From Oscillospiraceae bacterium (lineage in GTDB: Bacteria; Bacillota; Clostridia; Oscillospirales; Ruminococcaceae): DNA of 11,689 nucleotides. The stretch covers positions 1 through 11,689 of the forward strand of contig JAFLUJ010000073.1 of assembly GCA_022511485.1 (NCBI GenBank). The letters run 5' to 3'. The position numbers and the translations under genes are program-made. Positions 6,649 to 11,689 of this stretch are shown here, one piece after another (positions within the stretch are counted from its first letter, which is position 1; the number at the start of each line of letters is the position of its first letter). The notes under the pieces are model-generated. The model saw nothing but the letters and a program-made list of their open reading frames with translations, was not told where the DNA came from and made no database searches.

Positions 6649-7983
6649 TCAGTCTAGCTTTGCTTCAAGCTCTGCCTTGCGGTCTTCATATCCGGGCTTG
6701 CCAAGAAGAGCAAACATATTCTTCTTGTAGCTCTCCACGCCGGGCTGGTCAAAGGGATTTACCCCAAGCATATAACCGCTTACAGCGCAAGCCTTTTCAA
6801 AGAAGTAAACCATATATCCGAAGCTCTTTTCGGAAGTATCCTCCAGCTCCAGAACAATGTTAGGAACTCCGCCCTCTGTATGAGCAAGTACGGTTCCCTC
6901 GAACGCCTTTCTGTTTACAACAGACATATTCTGATTTGTCAGGAAGTTCAGACCGTCCAGATTTTCAGCCTCGTCTTCAAGAAAGAAATCTTTCTTTGGC
7001 TTCTTGATGTCGACCACAGTCTCAAACATTATACGTGAGCCTTCCTGAATGAACTGACCCAGTGAATGGAGGTCTGTGGAGAATGTTACCGACGCAGGGA
7101 AAATTCCCCTGTGATCCTTGCCCTCGCTTTCACCGAAGAGCTGCTTCCACCACTCAGCCATCATAGTAAAGCTGGGATCGTAGGAAACAAGCATTTCCAC
7201 CGACTTGTTGCGGGAATACATAATGTTTCTCAAAGCAGCGTATTTATAGCAGTCGTTGTTGTCGAAATCAGCGGTAAGCTCCTGCTGGGCTTGTCTTGCA
7301 CCAGCCATAACAGCATCAATATCACAGCCTGCTACAGCAATTGGCAGAAGTCCTACTGCTGTAAGTACAGAATATCTTCCTCCCACGTCGTCAGGGATAA
7401 CGAAGGTCTCGTATCCTTCCGTATCAGCCAGTTGTTTAAGAGTACCCTTAGCCTTGTCCGTAGTGCAGAAAATTCTTTCCTTTGCACCATCCTTGCCGTA
7501 TTTCTTCTCAATCATTTCGCGGAATACTCTGAACGCAAGCGCCGGCTCTGTAGTAGTACCGGACTTGGATATAACATTCACTGAAAAGTCCCTGCCCTCG
7601 CAAAGTGAGATGACCTCATTGAGGTATGTAGGACTGATATTGTTTCCTGCGTAATAAATTTCGGGGGTGTCCTTTTTGAGATTATTATAGAACGGCGATT
7701 TCAGAAGATCTATAGCAGCCCTTGCGCCGAGATATGAACCGCCTATACCTATAACTATAAGAACATCGGAGTTGCTCTGGATCTTTTTAGCAGCAGCCTT
7801 GATCCTTTCAAACTCGTCCTTATCGTAGTTAGTGGGAAGCTCGACCCAGCCAAGAAAATCGTTTCCAGCTCCGGTTTTGTCCGCAAGCTTTTTTGCGGCG
7901 GTCTCTACAGCAGCTTTAACATTTTCCATTTCATGGGGCGCGATAAAGTCCTGTAAATATTTGGTGTTTAGTGAAATTGACAT
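6649..7983 (-). CDS. pgi: Glucose-6-phosphate isomerase
   Basis: Pgi interconverts glucose 6-phosphate and fructose 6-phosphate in glycolysis and gluconeogenesis, in the cytoplasm. The 444-residue length matches the short bacterial form. Conserved elements in order are VIGIGGSYLGARA (77-89), the sugar-phosphate loop SKSGTTTEPA (139-148), GGRYSVLTAVGLLP (201-214), QLFGESEGKD (281-290) with the catalytic-type Glu285, DLHSLGQFIQEG (304-315) with His306, and QPGVESYK (413-420) with Lys420. The ATG at 7981-7983 has GGAGGAG 6 nt upstream. A frame extension of five residues upstream contains this ribosome binding site and is rejected. It has its own promoter. Confidence 0.97.
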   Translation of the reverse strand: MSISLNTKYLQDFIAPHEMENVKAAVETAAKKLADKTGAGNDFLGWVELPTNYDKDEFERIKAAAKKIQSNSDVLIVIGIGGSYLGARAAIDLLKSPFYNNLKKDTPEIYYAGNNISPTYLNEVISLCEGRDFSVNVISKSGTTTEPALAFRVFREMIEKKYGKDGAKERIFCTTDKAKGTLKQLADTEGYETFVIPDDVGGRYSVLTAVGLLPIAVAGCDIDAVMAGARQAQQELTADFDNNDCYKYAALRNIMYSRNKSVEMLVSYDPSFTMMAEWWKQLFGESEGKDHRGIFPASVTFSTDLHSLGQFIQEGSRIMFETVVDIKKPKKDFFLEDEAENLDGLNFLTNQNMSVVNRKAFEGTVLAHTEGGVPNIVLELEDTSEKSFGYMVYFFEKACAVSGYMLGVNPFDQPGVESYKKNMFALLGKPGYEDRKAELEAKLD

Positions 7984-8015
7984 TACAATCTCCTCCAAAA
8001 AATATTCCTAAAATA

Positions 8016-8044
8016 ATATTACTATAAATCGGAGAGATTTGCAA
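8016..8044 (-). promoter_or_regulatory. Probable sigma-A promoter of pgi
   Basis: On the minus strand TTGCAA (8044-8039), a 17-nt spacer and TAATAT (8021-8016) match the sigma-A pattern at 4 of 6 and 4-5 of 6 positions. The start of transcription would be near 8009, about 25 nt before the pgi ATG. The preceding carboxypeptidase-like gene has only a weak inverted repeat after its stop (GAATATC/GATATTC, 8041-8094 region), so readthrough into pgi is not excluded. Confidence 0.55.
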
Positions 8045-8094
8045 CAATTTTTATGAATATCGGACAGTACCGCCGTGACTTTTGGATATTCTCA

Positions 8095-9255
8095 CTAAAA
8101 TGTTAAAAGTTTTTTGAGTATTATGCCTATTGCATTTTTCAGATTCATACTTTCTGCGGACTCAGTTGCAACTATATCCACAGCAAACATCATTTTATTA
8201 TTCCGCATAAAATGGACCTCTCCTATTTTGTCACCCTTATTGACCGGAGCATACACATATTCAGGCATTATGACCGCCGCCGAAACCGAGCCTGCCGCAC
8301 CGTTGGGAAGCACCACACTCCTGACTTCTCCGCATTCCACAGCCGCCTGACGCGTCATTCCCTTTTTTACAGGAACATATAAAGGAATATCCTTGGGAAG
8401 CTCCGGGACAAACACCGTATATCCGGAAAATCCTGTCCCCATAAGCCTTGTGGCTTCCGTAAAGCTGTCCCCCTTGTCGGAGCATCCAAGGACTACGGAG
8501 ATGTACATTACACCATCACGTTCCGCACCTGCTGCCACACAGTATCCGGAGTTTTCCGTATATCCTGCCTTGAAGCCTGCTATTCCCTTGTAGCTTTTAA
8601 CTATCTCATTGGCGTTTACAAGCTCTGTCTCACCCCCCCGGACAAAATCCCGCCAACAAGTAAGGTACTCCTTCAAAACCTTGTGTTTTGCAAGCTCTGC
8701 ACAAAGCTTCGCAATATCTGCCGCAGTGGAGATCTGTCTATCATCGTCATAATATCCGTTGCAGTTGGTAAAGATAGTATTTTTCATTCCCAGCTCCGAC
8801 GCACGACGGTTCATAAGCTGGACGAACTTTTCTTCCGACCCGGAAACCTTTTCCGCCAGAACAACGGATGCGTCATTGGCGTTTCCTATGATGACACCCT
8901 TTAAAAGCTCATCTACCGTTATCTCCTCCCCCGGCATAAGCCATATCTGAGCTCCCTGCATACTGTTTGCATATTGAGAAGTCTTTAGCTTGTCGTCTAC
9001 AGAAAGCTTTCCCGCCTCTATCTGTTCCGCTGTAAGAAGTATTGTCATAAGCTTTGCCATAGTTCCCACAGCCACAGGAGCTTCCTCATTCAGACCGTAA
9101 ATTACCACCCCTCCTGAAGCCTCAATTAGCACCTCACAAAGCTGAGGCTCTTTCTTTTCAGCTTTTTCAGCGGAAATTATGCTGCATGGAAACGTCATTA
9201 TTGTAATTATTGCCAGAATAACACATAAAATCCGTTTTGAGGTCAAATTCTTCAT
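8095..9255 (-). CDS. Secreted D-alanyl-D-alanine carboxypeptidase-family protein with altered active-site motifs
   Basis: This 386-residue protein has the layout of low-molecular-weight PBPs (DacF/PBP5, peptidase S11). A signal peptide (MKNLTSKR, then a hydrophobic stretch, likely cleavage near Ala29) leads to the penicillin-binding domain (about 38-265). A beta-rich C-terminal domain and a terminal amphipathic stretch, MNLKNAIGIILKKLLTF, that could anchor to the membrane, follow. These enzymes normally trim the last D-Ala from peptidoglycan stem peptides. However, the three catalytic motifs differ from consensus. SxxK is TMAK (Thr65 to Lys68, in VGTMAKLMT), SxN is NAN (125-127, in IGNANDASVVLAE), and KTG is KAG (229-231, in GFKAGYTENSGYC). 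The catalytic serine is thus missing while the fold motifs are intact. It may be a pseudoenzyme with a scaffold, substrate-binding or regulatory role. AGGAGG with 7-nt spacing supports the start. Confidence 0.88.
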   Translation of the reverse strand: MKNLTSKRILCVILAIITIMTFPCSIISAEKAEKKEPQLCEVLIEASGGVVIYGLNEEAPVAVGTMAKLMTILLTAEQIEAGKLSVDDKLKTSQYANSMQGAQIWLMPGEEITVDELLKGVIIGNANDASVVLAEKVSGSEEKFVQLMNRRASELGMKNTIFTNCNGYYDDDRQISTAADIAKLCAELAKHKVLKEYLTCWRDFVRGGETELVNANEIVKSYKGIAGFKAGYTENSGYCVAAGAERDGVMYISVVLGCSDKGDSFTEATRLMGTGFSGYTVFVPELPKDIPLYVPVKKGMTRQAAVECGEVRSVVLPNGAAGSVSAAVIMPEYVYAPVNKGDKIGEVHFMRNNKMMFAVDIVATESAESMNLKNAIGIILKKLLTF

Positions 9256-9366
9256 AATAATTCCTCCTACAGTAATTTTATGCGGACAAAATTAAATTTA
9301 GACAGGCTGTCAAAAAATCGTACTGCTGACATCAATAAAATGACTTAGAATCTTAGTTTAAACCCC
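9256..9366. other. Intergenic region between divergent carboxypeptidase-like and transporter units
   Basis: There is no coding region here. It holds the AGGAGG of the minus-strand gene (near 9263-9268) and a small perfect palindrome, GACAGGCTGTC, at 9301-9311, which contains a minus-strand TTGACA. No -10 element stands at the right distance from it. I could not identify the promoter of the carboxypeptidase-like gene with confidence. Confidence 0.5.
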
Positions 9367-9395
9367 TTGACATCATGTGGATAATGTAATATAAT
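9367..9395 (+). promoter_or_regulatory. Consensus sigma-A promoter of the transporter leader
   Basis: TTGACA (9367-9372), a 17-nt spacer and TATAAT (9390-9395) are an exact consensus. Transcription should start near 9402, giving a leader of about 220 nt before the transporter. A maximal promoter in front of a long structured leader suggests that control is exerted after initiation. Confidence 0.9.
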
Positions 9396-9426
9396 GTATA
9401 TATTAAAATAATCAGAGGTTGAGTTT

Positions 9427-9537
9427 ATGTTCTGGAAAATGACAAATTTACAGCTTAAAAAAGGATTCGTTTTTCCCTCTTACGGGGATAGTGCGCCCTT
9501 TTTTAAGAAAATTTGTCATGAACACACCCAGCCGTAA
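9427..9537 (+). CDS. Putative 36-residue leader peptide of the MFS transporter
   Basis: A short ORF runs from ATG 9427 to TAA 9535-9537. An AGAGG with 8-nt spacing precedes it, and it starts about 25 nt after the predicted transcription start. The peptide begins MFWKMTNLQLKKGFVF and ends KKICHEHTQP, with several Lys and aromatic residues. It contains the whole of the long hairpin at 9439-9519, so ribosome movement or stalling in this ORF would decide how the RNA folds. Leader peptides of this kind control erm, cat and tet(M)-type resistance genes; that link is by analogy only. I do not recognise the peptide itself. It may have no function beyond being translated. Confidence 0.6.
   Translation: MFWKMTNLQLKKGFVFPSYGDSAPFFKKICHEHTQP
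9439..9519 (+). promoter_or_regulatory. Long hairpin in transporter leader, candidate attenuator
   Basis: Two exact 11-bp helices are stacked. ATGACAAATTT (9439-9449) pairs with AAATTTGTCAT (9509-9519). CTTAAAAAAGG (9454-9464) pairs with CCTTTTTTAAG (9497-9507). They are separated by a 4-by-1 internal loop. The apical region (9465-9496) holds a further small hairpin, TCCCT/GGGGA (9474-9478 with 9484-9488). An alternative GGGG...CCC stem directly before six T residues (9484-9504) would look like a weak intrinsic terminator. Competing folds within a translated leader are the hallmark of attenuation. Confidence 0.65.
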
Positions 9538-9584
9538 CATCAACCGAGGTGTTTCTGCAAATTAAATAGGATGCGCATTATCTT

Positions 9585-9613
9585 CTTAACGGTTATTAAA
9601 TTCAGTTAAGGAG
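9585..9613 (+). promoter_or_regulatory. Hairpin overlapping the transporter Shine-Dalgarno
   Basis: CTTAAC (9585-9590) is complementary to GTTAAG (9605-9610). The right arm shares AAG with the Shine-Dalgarno AAGGAG (9608-9613), which lies 7 nt before the ATG at 9621. Folding would partly mask the ribosome binding site, a possible second level of control. The stem is AT-rich and only 6 bp, so the effect may be mild. Confidence 0.4.
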
Positions 9614-9620
9614 ATTTTTT

Positions 9621-10715
9621 ATGTTTAAAATAAAAGAACAATTATCAAAATTATACTTGTCCTCAGTACTGGGGAATTTATCGCTGACAGGAGCATGGGT
9701 CGCAATTTTAGCTGCAAGAGGCTACAGCCTGGTGGAGATCGGCATTGCAGAGACCGTATTTCATATCACAAGCCTTATATTTGAAATACCGTCCGGCGTG
9801 TTCGCTGACGTGTTCGGCAGAAAGAAAATGCTGATCGTAAGCACCATTATGCGAATGATCGGAAACATCATAATGATCCTTTCAAATAACCTTTTTATGG
9901 TGTGTCTGTCTATTGCCTTTCACGCATTGAGCTATAACTTTTCCTCCGGTACGGGAGACGCGTTGGCTTACGATTCACTTAAGCTTGCAAAAATTGAAAA
10001 TACGTTCGAGAAATACGAATCAAACCAGCTTGTCATATATCGCATTTGCAGCGGTATTTCAACTCTATGCGCAGGATTTGCACTTTTTATAGGACACAAA
10101 ATAGCTTACAGTACCGATCTTATCACAGGAGTGATACAAATTATTATCCTGTCCTCCCTGTGCGAAGTGTATGCTTCTGATCCGCAAAATGACAAGGAAA
10201 GCACAACTGTCAGAAAGCTGATCTCCTGTTTCAAAGAAAGCATTGCTTTTCTGAAAGGAATCAAAAAAATCATGGGACTAATGATGTGCAATTCCTTGGT
10301 AGGAGCATTGGACATCCTGCTGCTGTTTTTCCTGCAAGCAAAGCTTCTTGAAAAAGGAATCCCCTCATGGGGACTTGGCATTGCTCTGCTGTTTATGGAA
10401 ATGGGCGGCGTTGCTGGATCAAGGCTTATACTGAAATTTCCCAAGCTCAGCTACAAATTGGTGTTTGCTGTAACGCTGTCCCTTGTGTTGATAGGATTTC
10501 TTGCGGAACATTCATCATGGTATATAATAATGGCTGTGGGAGGATTTTTAGCCGCTGTCGGAGACGACGCCCTGCAGGTTCGTACTAATGCAATTCTTCA
10601 GAATATGTTTCCATCAGAACAAAGAGCAACGCTTACCTCTATAGAGTCATTTACATTTTCTATCATTATGATAGTGTTATCTCCCCTAGCAGGATTTGTT
10701 TTTATGTATTGGTAA
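9621..10715 (+). CDS. MFS-family efflux-type transporter
   Basis: This 364-residue integral membrane protein belongs to the major facilitator superfamily, the drug:H+ antiporter-like branch. It has about eleven hydrophobic segments. Between segments 2 and 3 lies motif A, GVFADVFGRKKM (about 59-70), which is diagnostic for MFS. The central cytoplasmic loop at about 190-215 (DPQNDKESTTVRK) divides the two halves. The second half includes LVGALDILLLFFLQAK and GGFLAAVGDDALQVR. The start at 9621 has AAGGAG with 7-nt spacing. The protein ends shortly after segment 11 (LSPLAGFVFMYW), so one helix seems missing compared with the usual twelve. The substrate is unknown. The structured leader suggests inducible export of an antibiotic or similar compound (inference). 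It is the only plus-strand gene here, and a terminator follows 12 nt after the stop. Confidence 0.85.
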   Translation: MFKIKEQLSKLYLSSVLGNLSLTGAWVAILAARGYSLVEIGIAETVFHITSLIFEIPSGVFADVFGRKKMLIVSTIMRMIGNIIMILSNNLFMVCLSIAFHALSYNFSSGTGDALAYDSLKLAKIENTFEKYESNQLVIYRICSGISTLCAGFALFIGHKIAYSTDLITGVIQIIILSSLCEVYASDPQNDKESTTVRKLISCFKESIAFLKGIKKIMGLMMCNSLVGALDILLLFFLQAKLLEKGIPSWGLGIALLFMEMGGVAGSRLILKFPKLSYKLVFAVTLSLVLIGFLAEHSSWYIIMAVGGFLAAVGDDALQVRTNAILQNMFPSEQRATLTSIESFTFSIIMIVLSPLAGFVFMYW

Positions 10716-10721
10716 TCAGAT

Positions 10722-10768
10722 AAAAAATCAGGATATGCCTCCATTACGAGCATATCCTGAGTTATTTT
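10722..10768. terminator. Bidirectional terminator between the transporter and CPBP genes
   Basis: TCAGGATATGC (10728-10738) and GCATATCCTGA (10750-10760) form an exact 11-bp stem with an 11-nt loop. Six A residues precede it (T-run for the minus strand) and GTTATTTT follows it (plus strand). It sits between the convergent stops of the transporter and the CPBP gene and can serve both. Its stem recurs near the right edge. Confidence 0.88.
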
Positions 10769-11489
10769 AAACCTCATCTCCAAAAACAGTCTTTACTCTG
10801 CTGAGATAAGTACAGTATATTATCGAAACAAATATTGTTGCTCCCATGTATACCCATTCCATTGTTTCGCCGCCGGTGTATTGAGAGAATTTTGAAAGTG
10901 CGTCCACCAGTCCGTGTACAATAATACAGGGCAAAAGGCTTCCACTTCTGTAGAATGCCATAGTAAGAATGAATCCCCACGCGATAGCGAAGAAAACCTG
11001 GATAACTGTTTCAACATTTGCCTGTCCTGCAAAAAGGTTTACAATGTGACCGATACCAAAGGTCACCGACGAAATTATGACCGAAAGCTTGACGCCGTCC
11101 TTTGGAAGCAAAGCCTTGAAGAGAAATCCCCGGAAAAGCATTTCTTCTATGTAGCCGATGAGAAGCATTGACAGAACAGCAAATACCTGAGCCATTCCCG
11201 AATAAGCAATCCCGAAGCCTCCCCACAGATTTCCCGTTGCAAGAATAAACATAGGAATGAAGTACCAGTATTTTTTTGTGTCCTTTGCCCAGCCGGTAAG
11301 TCCGTATTCAGCTTCAAGATGATTTATCTTTACAAATGCTGTGATCCCTGCTGCTATTGCCGCTAATCCTGCAAGCATCCATATACTTTCATCTCCCAAT
11401 TCACCACGGATGGGTATGCTTATAAAGCAGTAGATCATTATCCAGAGAACGGCAAAAAGTATGGGTTTCTTTTCATAAAGCTTTTTCAT
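10767..11489 (-). CDS. CPBP-family intramembrane metalloprotease
   Basis: This 240-residue membrane protein of the CPBP (Abi/CAAX protease-like, PF02517) family has about seven hydrophobic segments. Family motifs are present: EE at 115-116 with Arg120 in EEMLFRGFLF, His148 in FGIGHIVNLFAG, and His192 with Asp196 in VHGLVDALS. These form the membrane-embedded metal and active site. In Gram-positive bacteria the family includes bacteriocin self-immunity proteins and proteases of unknown substrate, so a role in immunity, signalling or peptide maturation is open. The N-terminus MKKLYEKKPIL gives a positive-inside start. AAAGGA about 8-9 nt upstream supports ATG 11489. A 22-bp palindrome lies just upstream of the ribosome binding site. 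It is transcribed towards the transporter gene and ends at the shared terminator. Confidence 0.9.
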   Translation of the reverse strand: MKKLYEKKPILFAVLWIMIYCFISIPIRGELGDESIWMLAGLAAIAAGITAFVKINHLEAEYGLTGWAKDTKKYWYFIPMFILATGNLWGGFGIAYSGMAQVFAVLSMLLIGYIEEMLFRGFLFKALLPKDGVKLSVIISSVTFGIGHIVNLFAGQANVETVIQVFFAIAWGFILTMAFYRSGSLLPCIIVHGLVDALSKFSQYTGGETMEWVYMGATIFVSIIYCTYLSRVKTVFGDEV

Positions 11490-11505
11490 ATCAATTATCC
11501 TTTCC

Positions 11506-11527
11506 TAATATAACAATTGTTATATTA
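11506..11527. promoter_or_regulatory. Perfect 22-bp palindrome, candidate operator of the CPBP gene
   Basis: TAATATAACAA is followed directly by its exact reverse complement TTGTTATATTA. The centre is the TAACAATTGTTA pattern seen in sites for dimeric winged-helix repressors such as MarR-type proteins (analogy). It lies between the predicted -10 (11533-11538) and the ribosome binding site, over the expected transcription start, where a bound repressor would block transcription. No regulator gene is in the window. Confidence 0.6.
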
Positions 11528-11532
11528 CATTT

Positions 11533-11561
11533 ATTATATAACATAAATTATACAAATCCAA
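11533..11561 (-). promoter_or_regulatory. Candidate promoter of the CPBP gene
   Basis: On the minus strand TATAAT (11538-11533) is an exact -10. TTGGAT (11561-11556), 17 nt upstream, is a partial -35 match. The very AT-rich surroundings (11528-11610) offer other -10-like sequences, so the position is a best guess. Apart from this, the palindrome and the terminator at 11614-11646, I see nothing else in the 11490-11654 gap. Confidence 0.5.
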
Positions 11562-11606
11562 TAGCATTATAAAACATTTACAAAAAATACATATTTTCAA
11601 TAGTAA

Positions 11607-11654
11607 ATAAAAACAGGATATGCCGGTAATTTCCAAGCATATCCTGATTTATTT
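11607..11654. terminator. Terminator with nearly the same stem as the one at 10728-10760
   Basis: CAGGATATGC (11614-11623) and GCATATCCTG (11637-11646) form an exact 10-bp stem with a 13-nt loop. A-rich sequence on the left gives TTTTTATTT on the minus strand, and ATTTATTTTT follows on the plus strand. It most likely ends the minus-strand gene entering from the right edge, whose stop is 8 nt away. The stem and right flank repeat those of the terminator at 10722-10768. Confidence 0.8.
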
Positions 11655-11689
11655 TTACATATTCAAGCGTATCTGCTTTTCAAGATCAT
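11655..11689 (-). CDS. Possible 3' end of a minus-strand gene entering from the right edge
   Basis: Only the last residues are visible, DLEKQIRLNM followed by TAA at 11655-11657. This frame is open to the edge, while the other two minus frames have stops in this stretch. The tight 8-nt spacing between the stop and the following terminator supports a real gene end. Nothing can be said of its function. Confidence 0.45.
   Translation of the reverse strand, partial: DLEKQIRLNM

Noticed and set aside
7066..7584. Plus-strand ORF of 172 codons inside pgi
   Set aside because: Antisense to conserved pgi catalytic regions; no recognisable domain and no ribosome binding site.
8041..8094. GAATATC/GATATTC inverted repeat as a terminator after the carboxypeptidase-like gene
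   Set aside because: The stem is only 7 bp and AT-rich, the loop is over 20 nt, and the T-run is poor, so it was not listed as a feature.
9301..9311. Palindrome GACAGGCTGTC with an embedded minus-strand TTGACA, as promoter or operator of the carboxypeptidase-like gene
   Set aside because: No -10 hexamer at 15-19 nt, and an 11-base palindrome alone is weak evidence.
10106..10444. Minus-strand ORF of 112 codons inside the transporter gene
   Set aside because: Opposite strand of MFS membrane segments; no ribosome binding site or conserved motif.
1..11689. CRISPR array, tRNA or rRNA genes, insertion sequences, phage genes
   Set aside because: I looked for regularly spaced repeats, cloverleaf-like segments, transposase or integrase motifs and found none.

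Overview
The window looks like a chromosomal segment from a low-to-mid-GC Gram-positive gut Firmicute, most likely a Ruminococcus-type member of the Oscillospiraceae. The evidence is strong AGGAGG-type ribosome binding sites, sigma-A promoters close to consensus, the DUF512-der-plsY-gpsA gene order, and YceD-L32 pairing. The assignment to family is inference from gene content and style, not from a marker gene.

Left part (1-5150, all minus strand): a tight run transcribed from right to left. It encodes a PDZ/radical-SAM DUF512 protein, the ribosome-assembly GTPase Der, the acyl-phosphate glycerol-3-phosphate acyltransferase PlsY, glycerol-3-phosphate dehydrogenase GpsA, a small DUF6483-like protein, and a YbaK-type aminoacyl-tRNA deacylase cut by the left edge. 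GpsA makes glycerol 3-phosphate and PlsY acylates it, so the pair feeds phospholipid synthesis. Der and the deacylase serve translation. A hairpin lies between a strong Shine-Dalgarno sequence and the plsY start. A three-hairpin element lies upstream of the DUF512 gene.

Middle part (5300-9255, minus strand): a yceD-rpmF operon with a perfect consensus promoter and a clear terminator, then a small P-loop protein of unknown role, phosphoglucose isomerase (pgi), and a secreted protein of the D-alanyl-D-alanine carboxypeptidase family. In that protein all three penicillin-binding motifs are altered (SxxK to TMAK, SxN to NAN, KTG to KAG), so it may be a pseudoenzyme.

Right part (9256-11689): the only plus-strand gene is an MFS efflux-type transporter. 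Its leader has a perfect TTGACA-17-TATAAT promoter, a 36-codon leader ORF with a ribosome binding site, a long interrupted hairpin wholly inside that ORF, and a second small hairpin whose right arm overlaps the transporter's Shine-Dalgarno. This arrangement resembles attenuation-controlled antibiotic-resistance genes. A minus-strand CPBP-family intramembrane protease follows, with a 22-bp palindrome over its predicted transcription start. It is bracketed by two terminators that share almost the same stem. The last bases are probably the 3' end of another minus-strand gene.

The strongest candidates for new biology are the transporter leader, the altered carboxypeptidase-like protein and the folded spacer in front of plsY. 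I see no CRISPR array, rRNA, tRNA, insertion sequence or phage module.
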